NCBI GenBank assembly: GCA_023391105.1 | Contig: JAEWBO010000010.1 | Location: 1 to 64,000 of the forward strand | DNA length: 64,000 nucleotides | Direction of reading: 5' to 3' | From: Bacillota bacterium | Lineage (GTDB): Bacteria > Bacillota > Clostridia > Christensenellales > SZUA-584 | Part shown: piece by piece, positions 25,671-33,434 of the stretch | Numbering within the stretch: position 1 is the stretch's first letter | Layout: each line of letters begins with the position of its first letter | Notes under the pieces: model-generated | Told to the model about the DNA's origin: nothing | The model's input: only the letters and a program-made list of their open reading frames with translations | Databases searched by the model: none | Made by a program: the position numbers and the translations under genes

Positions 25671-26612
25671 TTATTGTATCTTCGGCCTGAACACGTCATT
25701 CTCGTGCAGCAACACATCAAAGCGTTCACCGCAAAATTGCTGCACTTCTTCTTCGTAGCGCTGAAAAGCCTTTAAAAATTTGTGCCCTACGAATGTTAAA
25801 TCGCTGCCGCTTCCTGTGCGGCCTCCTTTGCGTCGGGTGATCAGCGCACAACCCAGCGCGGCCTCCAGCTTGTTGAGGATATTCCAGGCTTTGCTCACAG
25901 ACATCGCCATCATATCGCTGGCAGTACGCACCGAATGCGTTTCTCCAATCAGCAAAAGGAGAAGCTTGGCACGCGCGTTGATCAACTCTTCTTCCGCCTC
26001 CAGGCTGAGACGCAGATAAGGATGAATATATTTCTCTTTATTTCTTTTCAGATGTTCTTTGAGCGCATCAGTCTGATGCACATTCAATAGAATTCCTTCA
26101 TCGGACACATCTACCCTAACTCTTCTGTTCTCCATTTCTGCCAACGCACCTCGCAATCCCTCGCTGCCCTGATAGGATAAAATATCAGGGATTGTGCTGT
26201 TTGCCAGTACGATGGGATGACCGCCTTTTTGGTTGAATGACGGGGTGACGATATCACCCGGCGTCGCAAGCAGAGTCCGGAGAGTTTCGGGTGAAAAAAG
26301 TGGCACGTTAACCGGGGCGAACACTGTGCGTTCACTGATGTTTTTCAAAAAATCCAACCCCATGCACACCGAGTCAAACAGCTCCGGATCCTGATATTCT
26401 TCATTATACAAAAATACGACGCCGCGTCCGGAAAGGCTGTATTTCACCTCGTCCGCTTCGACACCCGTTACAACCACAATCGGAAAAATGCCGGCCTGTT
26501 GAAATGTCAGCACAATCTGCTGGACAACGGTGATGCTGCCCAGTTTAAGGGTGGGGCGTGTCGCTTTTTGACTCGCAGCCGCAATCAGGCCGCTTGTTTT
26601 ACTGATTGGCAT
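25671..26612 (-). CDS. MocA-like domain fused to a ModE-type DNA-binding domain
   Basis: 313 residues. The N-terminal 190 follow the MocA/NTP-transferase plan: VVVTGVEADEV, VNVPLFSPETL, GGHPIVL, LSYQGSEGLRG. But the usual nucleotide loop (LAAGxSxRMG) is replaced by LIAAASQKATRP, without glycines or the arginine. Residues about 200-300 form a ModE/LysR-like winged helix (TASDMMAMSVSKAWNILNKLE, TRRKGGRTGSGSDLT), typical of the molybdate regulator ModE. I infer a regulator of the adjacent operon that may sense a cofactor precursor with a dead transferase domain. It is its own transcription unit, with a promoter at 26690-26718 and a terminator behind it. Confidence 0.8.
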   Translation of the reverse strand: MPISKTSGLIAAASQKATRPTLKLGSITVVQQIVLTFQQAGIFPIVVVTGVEADEVKYSLSGRGVVFLYNEEYQDPELFDSVCMGLDFLKNISERTVFAPVNVPLFSPETLRTLLATPGDIVTPSFNQKGGHPIVLANSTIPDILSYQGSEGLRGALAEMENRRVRVDVSDEGILLNVHQTDALKEHLKRNKEKYIHPYLRLSLEAEEELINARAKLLLLLIGETHSVRTASDMMAMSVSKAWNILNKLEAALGCALITRRKGGRTGSGSDLTFVGHKFLKAFQRYEEEVQQFCGERFDVLLHENDVFRPKIQ

Positions 26613-26689
26613 TATGCTCTCCGGCTTGGTATTCCTTCAATATATACGAGATAAGCTCGCTGATTTATTTCACTTTTTTGTATAACTAT

Positions 26690-26718
26690 AGAATAGCACA
26701 TGCTTTCCAGTTACTCAA
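26690..26718 (-). promoter_or_regulatory. Promoter of the MocA-ModE fusion gene
   Basis: Minus-strand TTGAGT (plus 26713-26718), 17-bp spacer, TATTCT (plus 26690-26695), about 78 bp before the ATG. The rest of the 380-bp region 26613-26992, between this gene and the divergent chemoreceptor gene, is AT-rich and shows nothing else recognisable. Confidence 0.5.
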
Positions 26719-26992
26719 ATACAATAGATCAGGTCAGAAAAAATGTTTTGTGTCTATTATGAGAACATGTTGAGACAGTGCAAAAATGGTCTCATAAGCC
26801 CATATATAACTCGTCTTGACAAACATTAACGAAAATACTACAATAAGCTTATTGTTAACACAAGTCATGGAATATGTCAACGCCGAGAAGTGCCAAATAC
26901 TGCGATAAGCTAGCAATTTTTAAATAAGATAAATCTAAAGTTTATTGTGAGCCCGATTATTAAATCACAAACACATTTATGGAGATTGTATT

Positions 26993-29155
26993 ATGATTAA
27001 GAATTTATCCAAAAAAATCGGCACGGAAAAATCGTTAACGGAAAAGAAGGTCAATGAAAGGAAGACGGCAAACAATCGCTTAGCCTTTGGCAACATCAGA
27101 ATTGCACCTAAGCTTTTGGCTTCTTTTCTCATTATTGCAATACTGAGCACACTAATGGGAGGATATGCGGTCCTCAGCTTGCAGGAAACCAGCAAGGCGA
27201 CCGAGGGCATGTATACCGGAATTCTTCAGCCCGCAAAAGACTCCTTCAGCTCTCTCAGTTCTTTTCAAGAGCTTCGCATGCAAGCCCGCCAACTGGTTTT
27301 AGAAGAGAATCCCGCTATGATGTCAGCTCTGCATGCACAGTTAAACGGTAATAAAACCAGCATTTCCTCTTCTCTTTCGTTGCTTGAATCATCAATTCCA
27401 AAAGAACATTCAGATACACTTGCCGATATTAAATCAAAATACAATGAATATCTGGCATTATTAGACGATCTCATTGAAAAGGCGAAGGCAGGCAATCCTC
27501 AAGAACTTCTGTCTGAGGTCTCAAAATCCAGTTCACTGCGATCTTTAGAATCGGAAATTGAAAAGGGCCTCAATGATCTTATATACGTGATTACGAGCAA
27601 TGCGTCAACGATATATGCCTCCAACAAGGCAACGGCCTCACAGGTTCTTAGTGTCACGCTTATCGCCACATGTGGTCTTTTCCTCATTGCCATCCTCATA
27701 GGCCTTTTGATATCTCGCAGCATAAGCAAGCCTGTCAAAAGCCTCACGAAAGAAGTCAAACAATTGGCTGCAGGCAATCTGGATTTTGAAGTGTCCGGAA
27801 AAATACAAAAGAACGAGATTGGTCAGATGCGTGAAGCTGTCATGTCCATATTAAAGACGATACGGTCTTTGTCGGATGATACCGGTATGCTAATAAGTGC
27901 CGCCACCGAAGGAAAGCTGTCAGTGCGCGCAGGGGCTGAAAAGCATCAAGGCGCTTACCGAGCAATCGTAGAAGGCATTAATTCGACTCTTGATGCCATG
28001 ATCTCTCCGATTACCGAATCTTCGGCTGTGCTGGAAAAGCTGGCACAAGGACATCTCAATGTCAGCGTAGACGGAGATTTTGCCGGCGATTTTTCAATAA
28101 TTAAAAACACGCTCAATGATACAATCCAAACCATTAAAGAATATATCGATGAAATTACTCGCGTTTTTGCCGATCTCGCAGATGGCATCCTCACCGTAAG
28201 AATTGATTCAGAGTTCAAGGGTGATTTTGTGGCAATCAAAGAATCCGTTAACAGAAGCATTCTTTCGTTTAATCAAGTGCTTAAAGAGATTAATTCTGCC
28301 GCGGAAGAAGTTGCAAGCGGAGCGGCACAGTTGTCATCAAGCAGTCAGGAAATTTCGCAAGGGGCCACAGAACAAGCCAGCGCACTTGAACAGATCAGCG
28401 CATCCTTCTCGGAAATTTCAGAAAAAACCATACGAAATTCACAAAGCGCCAACGAATCGAGTTCGCTTTCATCTTCGGCTATGGATGTGGCAGCTGGCGG
28501 CACCGCAAAAATGGCTCTGCTGCAAACGGCGATGGAGGATATTAACGCATCCTCTTCAAGCATCTCAAAGATTATCAAGGTTATCGACGATATCGCCTTT
28601 CAGACCAACATACTGGCTTTGAACGCGGCAGTCGAGGCGGCAAGAGCAGGCTTTCATGGCAAAGGGTTCGCTGTTGTTGCAGAAGAAGTTCGTAACCTTG
28701 CCGCAAAAAGCGCAAATGCAGCGAAACAAACCACCGATCTCATTGAAAGTTCAATATCAAAAACTGTGGCCGGGACACAAATCGCAGACGACACGGCTAT
28801 TGCTTTGCAGACCTTTGTTGACAGCATACGTAAAACCGTTGAACTATCCAGTAAGATCGCCGAAGCCTCAAGCGAGCAGGCAACCAGTATTGCTCAAATC
28901 GACAGAGGCTTGGATCAGCTGTCTGATGTGGTGCAAAACAGCTCAGCAGCAGCGCAGGAGGCCGCCGCGTCATCAGAAGAGCTTGCCGCGCAGGCAGAAC
29001 GCCTCAAAGACATGGTGCGTCGGTTTTCTTTAAATCAAGATGATCAAATATCCGAATATTTCGCTGAGAATAAACCTGAGCTTTTGGACGATAACCAACG
29101 CATAATCGGCAACAGACGCGACAGTATCGTCCGAGATGATTTCGGTAAGTACTAA
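26993..29155 (+). CDS. Methyl-accepting chemotaxis protein with extended HAMP region
   Basis: 720 residues. Transmembrane helix 1 is at about 38-60 and helix 2 at about 215-240, flanking a 155-residue extracytoplasmic four-helix-bundle-type sensor. A HAMP domain follows (SRSISKPVKSLTKEVKQLAAG), then two more HAMP-like segments (SAATEGKLSVRAG; LAQGHLNVSVDGDFAGDF and LADGILTVRIDSEFKGDF). The C-terminal signalling coiled coil has the conserved tip IDDIAFQTNILALNAAVEAA. No CheR-binding pentapeptide is present at the end. The ligand is unknown. It stands alone; no che genes are nearby. Confidence 0.92.
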   Translation: MIKNLSKKIGTEKSLTEKKVNERKTANNRLAFGNIRIAPKLLASFLIIAILSTLMGGYAVLSLQETSKATEGMYTGILQPAKDSFSSLSSFQELRMQARQLVLEENPAMMSALHAQLNGNKTSISSSLSLLESSIPKEHSDTLADIKSKYNEYLALLDDLIEKAKAGNPQELLSEVSKSSSLRSLESEIEKGLNDLIYVITSNASTIYASNKATASQVLSVTLIATCGLFLIAILIGLLISRSISKPVKSLTKEVKQLAAGNLDFEVSGKIQKNEIGQMREAVMSILKTIRSLSDDTGMLISAATEGKLSVRAGAEKHQGAYRAIVEGINSTLDAMISPITESSAVLEKLAQGHLNVSVDGDFAGDFSIIKNTLNDTIQTIKEYIDEITRVFADLADGILTVRIDSEFKGDFVAIKESVNRSILSFNQVLKEINSAAEEVASGAAQLSSSSQEISQGATEQASALEQISASFSEISEKTIRNSQSANESSSLSSSAMDVAAGGTAKMALLQTAMEDINASSSSISKIIKVIDDIAFQTNILALNAAVEAARAGFHGKGFAVVAEEVRNLAAKSANAAKQTTDLIESSISKTVAGTQIADDTAIALQTFVDSIRKTVELSSKIAEASSEQATSIAQIDRGLDQLSDVVQNSSAAAQEAAASSEELAAQAERLKDMVRRFSLNQDDQISEYFAENKPELLDDNQRIIGNRRDSIVRDDFGKY

Positions 29156-29275
29156 ACCTATCTGATTCATGGGGTGTGTTTGGACTATCGATAAGTATTC
29201 TTACTCTGCTACTCATAGGAATGAATAAGTAATAGCGCTGTTTTGAGGCTTTTTCAAGACGATCGAATCATTGAG

Positions 29276-29322
29276 CAGACCTTCTGTTGTGAGAGATAAG
29301 TGAGCAACGGAGGTCTGTCTTT
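29276..29322 (+). terminator. Hairpin downstream of the chemoreceptor gene
   Basis: Imperfect 14-bp stem CAGACCTTCTGTTG paired with CAACGGAGGTCTG (29276-29289 with about 29305-29317), followed by a short T-rich stretch. Likely terminator of the chemoreceptor mRNA. Nothing else is visible in 29156-29579 except this and the two hairpins listed next. Confidence 0.5.
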
Positions 29323-29407
29323 ATAAACATGTATTTAATATGCAATGATGGGTTGACGATTTTGTGATCTGCATAGCATAAACGAAGGAAAGCAACGCTA
29401 TTTGGAT

Positions 29408-29440
29408 CAAAAAACCGACAGCAAGACTTCTTCCTGTCGG
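29408..29440 (-). terminator. Second terminator of the microcompartment operon
   Basis: Perfect 7-bp stem CCGACAG/CTGTCGG (29415-29421 with 29434-29440) followed on the minus strand by six Ts. Confidence 0.7.
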
Positions 29441-29466
29441 ATACTGTTCCTGAAAATTAATAAAAA

Positions 29467-29510
29467 ACAGCTCCGCCGGGCGCAATATTTGTGCCTTGGC
29501 GGAGGTTTTT
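29467..29510 (-). terminator. First terminator of the microcompartment operon (bidirectional)
   Basis: Stem CTCCGCC/GGCGGAG (29471-29477 with 29498-29504), extended inward by GGCGCAA/TTGTGCC. T runs lie on both sides, so it can act on both strands. Together with the hairpin at 29408-29440 it makes a tandem stop for the 12-kb leftward operon. Confidence 0.75.
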
Positions 29511-29579
29511 GAAAGTATTTAATATGGATCAAAACAACTTGAATCTGTAAAATGAAATCGCTATTATATCAACGCTTAT

Positions 29580-30314
29580 CTATTTCTCTCCTAAAACGAT
29601 CTGTACCGACGCACTGCAGCCAAAGCGCTGGGCGCCTGCCGCCATAAGCTCTCTGACTTTAGCGGCATCTTTAATCCCGCCATCAATCTTGATACCGATT
29701 TTTTCGCCGATGCAAGACCGTACGTATTTAATATCCTCAACACATGCTTTTTTACCGGTAAGTGCATTGGAGATTTTTATATAGTCCACACCGCACTGCA
29801 CAGCAATGCAAAGCACCTTCTCTTTCTCTTCCTCGGTGAGTATGCCCTGCTCGTATATGGCCTTTATTTTCGCTCTGCCGCCCGCTACGGATACCATTTC
29901 ACCAAGGTCTTTTTTAACGCCTTCAAAGTCTCCCGACTTGGCGGCGACGATCATCATGGAAACGTCGAGCTCCGTAGCGCCATTCATGATAGCCTCGCGT
30001 ATCTCGGTGCACTTGGCTCTGGTTGAAGCCGCACCGTGCGGGAATCCGATCGCCGTGCAAACCGCAACGCCGCTTCCGGACAGCAACTCAGCCGCCATGC
30101 CCACAAAATATGGCGATACGCATACATTGGCAAAGCCATGCATTCTTGCATCCTCGCAGCCTTTACGAATCATATCAGCCGAGGCGTCGGGATTAAGCAA
30201 CGAATGCTCTATTGTACACGCAAGGTCTGAGGCGCTTTGGGGACTCGCATCCACCTGCTCCAGCTGCGCATATACCTTGTCGGTGATACGCGCAATGATA
30301 TTCTCTATATCCAA
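29580..30314 (-). CDS. Deoxyribose-phosphate aldolase-like protein 1 (divergent paralogue)
   Basis: 244 residues from the TTG at 30314. The longer GTG at 30323 has a poorer ribosome site, and the TTG start gives MDIENIIARITDKV, matching the N terminus of the second aldolase in the operon. That amphipathic helix plus linker looks like a shell-targeting peptide. The TIM barrel keeps the family landmarks: catalytic Asp in ELDV, Schiff-base Lys in YIKIS and the second Lys in IKIDGG. Canonical stretches are altered (IEHSLLNPDAS for DHTLLKPDAT, IKAIYEQGILT for VKVIIET-LLT, GCSAS for GTS). It may therefore act on another 2-deoxy or ketose phosphate. Last gene of the BMC operon. Confidence 0.82.
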   Translation of the reverse strand: MDIENIIARITDKVYAQLEQVDASPQSASDLACTIEHSLLNPDASADMIRKGCEDARMHGFANVCVSPYFVGMAAELLSGSGVAVCTAIGFPHGAASTRAKCTEIREAIMNGATELDVSMMIVAAKSGDFEGVKKDLGEMVSVAGGRAKIKAIYEQGILTEEEKEKVLCIAVQCGVDYIKISNALTGKKACVEDIKYVRSCIGEKIGIKIDGGIKDAAKVRELMAAGAQRFGCSASVQIVLGEK

Positions 30315-30335
30315 AACTTCCACCTGCCTAATCAG

Positions 30336-30626
30336 TTAAGTATTGTTTTTAATTTCTCCGTCCACTGCGAAATGATCAACGACTCCGCAAATCGTCCAGT
30401 CAGCAATGAGATCATTATCGTTAAAAAACATCTTCGCAGCGCCGCCGTCAACGTTAACGAGCACAACATCTCCGGGTCCGGAATCAGCGCAGTCAAACGC
30501 AATTTGTCTGGTGTCAATGGGCGCGCCATCAAGACCGATAAATTCGATAATCATCAGCTTATGACCGTTAAAGTTATAATCTTTTACTGTGGACACCACA
30601 TTGCCCACAACCCTTGCTAATTTCAA
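30336..30626 (-). CDS. BMC pentameric vertex protein 1 (EutN/CcmL/PduN family)
   Basis: 96 residues, TTG start behind AGGGA. It has the family opening KLARVVGNVVSTVKD, then LMIIEF and DVVLVNVDGGAAKM. Pentamers of this family cap the vertices of the polyhedral shell. It is one of three pentamer genes in this operon, as in many catabolic BMC loci. Confidence 0.92.
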   Translation of the reverse strand: MKLARVVGNVVSTVKDYNFNGHKLMIIEFIGLDGAPIDTRQIAFDCADSGPGDVVLVNVDGGAAKMFFNDNDLIADWTICGVVDHFAVDGEIKNNT

Positions 30627-30638
30627 GCTAATCCCTGC

Positions 30639-30911
30639 TTACTTAGGTAAAATGTCTTCGACTTCTTCGTGCGGTCTCGGGATCACATGAACGCTGATCA
30701 ACTCACCCAGTCTTTTGGCTGCCGCTGCACCGGCATCTACCGATGCCTTCACTGCGCCCACATCGCCCCTCACCATGACGGTCACCAGACCCGATCCTAT
30801 CATTTCCTTGCCTATGAGCGTGACGTTGGCAGCTTTGACCATTGCGTCTGCCGCTTCGATCGCGCCAACAAGACCTTTTGTCTCAACCATACCCAATGCT
30901 TGTTTATCCAT
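30639..30911 (-). CDS. BMC-H hexameric shell protein 1 (PduA/EutM-like)
   Basis: 90 residues, a single BMC domain (ALGMVETKGLVGAIEAADAM, RGDVGAVKASVDAG, VIPRPHEEVEDILP). Such proteins form hexagonal tiles with a central pore that make up the shell facets. AAAGGAG precedes the ATG. It is nearly identical to the two other BMC-H proteins encoded at 31229-31525 and 39169-39444. Confidence 0.95.
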   Translation of the reverse strand: MDKQALGMVETKGLVGAIEAADAMVKAANVTLIGKEMIGSGLVTVMVRGDVGAVKASVDAGAAAAKRLGELISVHVIPRPHEEVEDILPK

Positions 30912-30931
30912 ATCAAGAGTCTCCTTTCAAG

Positions 30932-31198
30932 TTAACACTCTTCATTGTAATCGTCGATAAACCCGACGATTGCCGCATCGGCAGGTACCAATCCGCTGCG
31001 GAATATAAGGCTGGCTTCTTTGGAACCGATGAGATACACAAAATCATCTTGACCTGCCTGCCTTGTCTGATCACCCGCCACAATCGTTTTACCTGGCTTT
31101 CCGTTTTCAATCAATTGAACAAGGAGCAGCTTAATACCGCTAAGCCCTTCATCCTTGACTGTCGAAACGACCGATCCGACCACTTTGCCGGTATACAT
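30932..31198 (-). CDS. BMC pentameric vertex protein 2 (EutN/CcmL family)
   Basis: 88 residues with the family opening YTGKVVGSVVSTVKDEGLSG and a C-terminal DAAIVGFIDDY strand. It is placed between two BMC-H genes. The three pentamer paralogues differ markedly from one another, unlike the three hexamers. Confidence 0.92.
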   Translation of the reverse strand: MYTGKVVGSVVSTVKDEGLSGIKLLLVQLIENGKPGKTIVAGDQTRQAGQDDFVYLIGSKEASLIFRSGLVPADAAIVGFIDDYNEEC

Positions 31199-31228
31199 AA
31201 TCTTCTTTCCCTCCGGCGATGAGCCCTG

Positions 31229-31525
31229 CTATTTCGTTTTGGCTGCAGCCGGTTCTTTGGGAAGAATGCCTTCAACGTCATCATGCGGGTGCGGTATGAC
31301 GTGTACACTAAACAATTCACCGACTCTCTTCGCAGCTGCTGCGCCGGCATCTACCGCCGCCTTGACCGCACCAACGTCACCTCTGACCATCACAGTAACG
31401 AGCCCGCTGCCGATCTTCTCTTTGCCCATAAGCGTCACATTCGCAGCCTTAACCATAGCGTCTGCCGCCTCTATGGCGCCGATAAGGCCTTTTGTTTCAA
31501 CCATTCCAAGTGCTTCTTTTGCCAT
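31229..31525 (-). CDS. BMC-H hexameric shell protein 2 (PduA/EutM-like)
   Basis: 98 residues from ATG 31525, chosen for the AAAGGAGA site upstream. A single BMC domain as in the other two hexamers, with a short extra tail (EPAAAKTK) that is rich in Ala and Lys. The body differs from BMC-H 1 and 3 at only a few positions. Confidence 0.95.
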   Translation of the reverse strand: MAKEALGMVETKGLIGAIEAADAMVKAANVTLMGKEKIGSGLVTVMVRGDVGAVKAAVDAGAAAAKRVGELFSVHVIPHPHDDVEGILPKEPAAAKTK

Positions 31526-31556
31526 TTTTGTTTCTCCTTTTTTATACAATTCGTTT

Positions 31557-32102
31557 TTAATACACAGCTTGCAATATATCAGGATGCGGCGACGGTATAA
31601 CTACCGTGCTCGCTACCATCCCCTGCACGTCTTCAAGCGTCTGCGCGGCTTGTGTTGCGGCTGTGACCGCCGCGACATCGCCTGTCATAATGACAAAGCT
31701 TTTGCCGCCAAGCCCTCTGCCCAAACGGACTTCGATAAGGCTGACATTCGCCGCTTTTACGGCCGCGTCCGCACAAATAACCGCAGATGCCAGCGAATAC
31801 GTCTCCATAATCCCAAGGGCGCCGGGCGTGCCAATCTGCGAGCTCGCGCTCATCGCTTCAATGACCTGCCCGTTCAAGTTTGGTATCACAATGCTGTCCA
31901 CAAGAGTGTAATCCGCGGTTTCTTTACCGGCAGACACCGAAGCATTCACTGCAGCGACATCGCCCGTTATGATAACGATGTACTTCCCAGCGCACACTGT
32001 CTGAGCATTCACAAGCACAACGTCCGCGGCTTTAAGCATTGAATCTCCTGCCTCTATTCCAACAGGTATTGAATTTGTTTCTATCATTCCAAGCGCGTTC
32101 AC
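31557..32102 (-). CDS. PduT-like BMC-T trimeric shell protein with a conserved pore cysteine
   Basis: 181 residues, GTG start behind AGAGGAG. Two BMC domains in tandem (ALGMIETNSIPVGIEAGDSM at the start, ALGIMETYSLASAVICADAA from about 95), so it forms pseudo-hexameric trimers. The first domain has QTVCAGKY, matching the loop in PduT whose cysteine holds a [4Fe-4S] cluster at the trimer axis. The gene directly follows pduS, whose product is thought to pass electrons to PduT. This pair is the likely electron conduit across this shell. Confidence 0.9.
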   Translation of the reverse strand: MNALGMIETNSIPVGIEAGDSMLKAADVVLVNAQTVCAGKYIVIITGDVAAVNASVSAGKETADYTLVDSIVIPNLNGQVIEAMSASSQIGTPGALGIMETYSLASAVICADAAVKAANVSLIEVRLGRGLGGKSFVIMTGDVAAVTAATQAAQTLEDVQGMVASTVVIPSPHPDILQAVY

Positions 32103-32113
32103 AGTTTTCTCCT

Positions 32114-33424
32114 CTAAGCCTTAATCTCGATATACCCATCCGTCACGGCGCTGACTGTTCCGCTAATGCTTGCATGCACCCGCGCCCCAAGACTTGCTTC
32201 GGGTATCTTTGCAATCAGCTGGGCTTTTTTCACACGATCCCCCACCTTCACGACGGGAACAGACGGTTTACCGATATGCATCTTCAGCGGAATCTTCACA
32301 TAGCTCACAGTAAGGCCCTCGTAGAGCGGGATATCCTTGTCATACTGTGCTATCCCCATTCTGGCCATCAGCCGGTACGTTGGTACCTTTGCATAGCTTG
32401 ACATAACGTGTTCTTTGACGGTTTTTTGCGGCTTGACGCCTCCCGCTATGAGACCTTCCTTCATGCGAACCATCATGCGGCTGGGACTAAGCCCAAAATT
32501 GCAGGCGTAGTAACTGCACAGGCCGCAGTCGCAGCAGGAGAAAATACCATTTGGGTCGCCCAGCAGGCTCCCTTTACCCATCGATGCCGCCCGCATGATC
32601 TTATGCGGCTCGACACCCAGCCCCAGCGCATTTCTTGGACACAATTGCGTACACAGGTTACATTGGCAGCAAGCCGCCTTCGCCAGTTTAAAATCCAATC
32701 CCTTATTGTCCGTCTTTTTTCTTATCAGCGGATGATCCGTCTTTAAAATGATGATGCCGCCGGTTGTTTTCTGAACCGTTTCTTTCAGGCTGTCACACAG
32801 CTTGCCTGTCGCAGGACCGCCGATGATAACCGTATAGCCGGCTAAGCTATCCGGCCCTTGCGCTTCTTTGACCAGCACTTCAAACGGTGTGCCTATAGGA
32901 ACCTTCAGCGTAACCGGTCTGTTGACCTCTCCGGCAACCGTCACATATTTATCTGTGACCGGTATGCCATCGAGTGCATCAGCGATATTCGCCAACGTGG
33001 TCACATTGCTCACAACGGCTCCCACATCAAGCGGAATGCCTCCTGTCGGCACAACTTTACCAGTGACCTCATACACAATCTGCTGCTCGTCACCCGCCGG
33101 ATAAAAATTCTCCAGCAAGTACAGCCGCAGAGCACTTTCATTTTTCAGCAAGCGCTGAAGGCAGCTCACCACGTCTTTGTTTTTCTTCTTAACGCAGATG
33201 ACGCCTTCTTTCGCGTCCACAGCCTCCATCATCGCTTTGAGCCCGCGAATGATTTTTTCAGGGTAAAACTGCATCATGAGCTTATCGACGTTCAGCAACG
33301 GCTCACATTCCGCTCCGTTGGCCAATACGATTTCAGCTTTGCCGCCTGCCTTTATATGTACCGGAAATCCGGCTCCGCCTGCGCCAACGACGCCCGCTTC
33401 GCGGATCGCTTCTGCCACATTCAT
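32114..33424 (-). CDS. pduS: PduS-like NADH-oxidising flavo-Fe-S protein (RnfC family)
   Basis: About 436 residues from ATG 33424 (ATG 33427 and a longer frame to 33457 are alternatives; AGGGGA precedes the first two). The N terminus GVVGAGGAGFPVHIK is the RnfC-type FMN/NADH-binding loop. An SLBB region follows near 170-230. Two ferredoxin motifs follow, CCQCNLCTQLCPRNALG and CCDCGLCSYYACNFG, and the C terminus has a lipoyl-like/SLBB fold. PduS of the propanediol BMC reduces cobalamin. Here no B12 enzyme is encoded, so the more likely task is NADH oxidation with electron export through the adjacent PduT-like protein. Confidence 0.88.
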   Translation of the reverse strand: MNVAEAIREAGVVGAGGAGFPVHIKAGGKAEIVLANGAECEPLLNVDKLMMQFYPEKIIRGLKAMMEAVDAKEGVICVKKKNKDVVSCLQRLLKNESALRLYLLENFYPAGDEQQIVYEVTGKVVPTGGIPLDVGAVVSNVTTLANIADALDGIPVTDKYVTVAGEVNRPVTLKVPIGTPFEVLVKEAQGPDSLAGYTVIIGGPATGKLCDSLKETVQKTTGGIIILKTDHPLIRKKTDNKGLDFKLAKAACCQCNLCTQLCPRNALGLGVEPHKIMRAASMGKGSLLGDPNGIFSCCDCGLCSYYACNFGLSPSRMMVRMKEGLIAGGVKPQKTVKEHVMSSYAKVPTYRLMARMGIAQYDKDIPLYEGLTVSYVKIPLKMHIGKPSVPVVKVGDRVKKAQLIAKIPEASLGARVHASISGTVSAVTDGYIEIKA

Positions 33425-33434
33425 CATTCGTCCC

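Noticed and set aside
32114..33424. RnfC subunit of an Rnf complex
   Set aside because: No other rnf genes are present; the gene abuts a PduT-like shell gene and a PduP-type dehydrogenase, so PduS is the better call.
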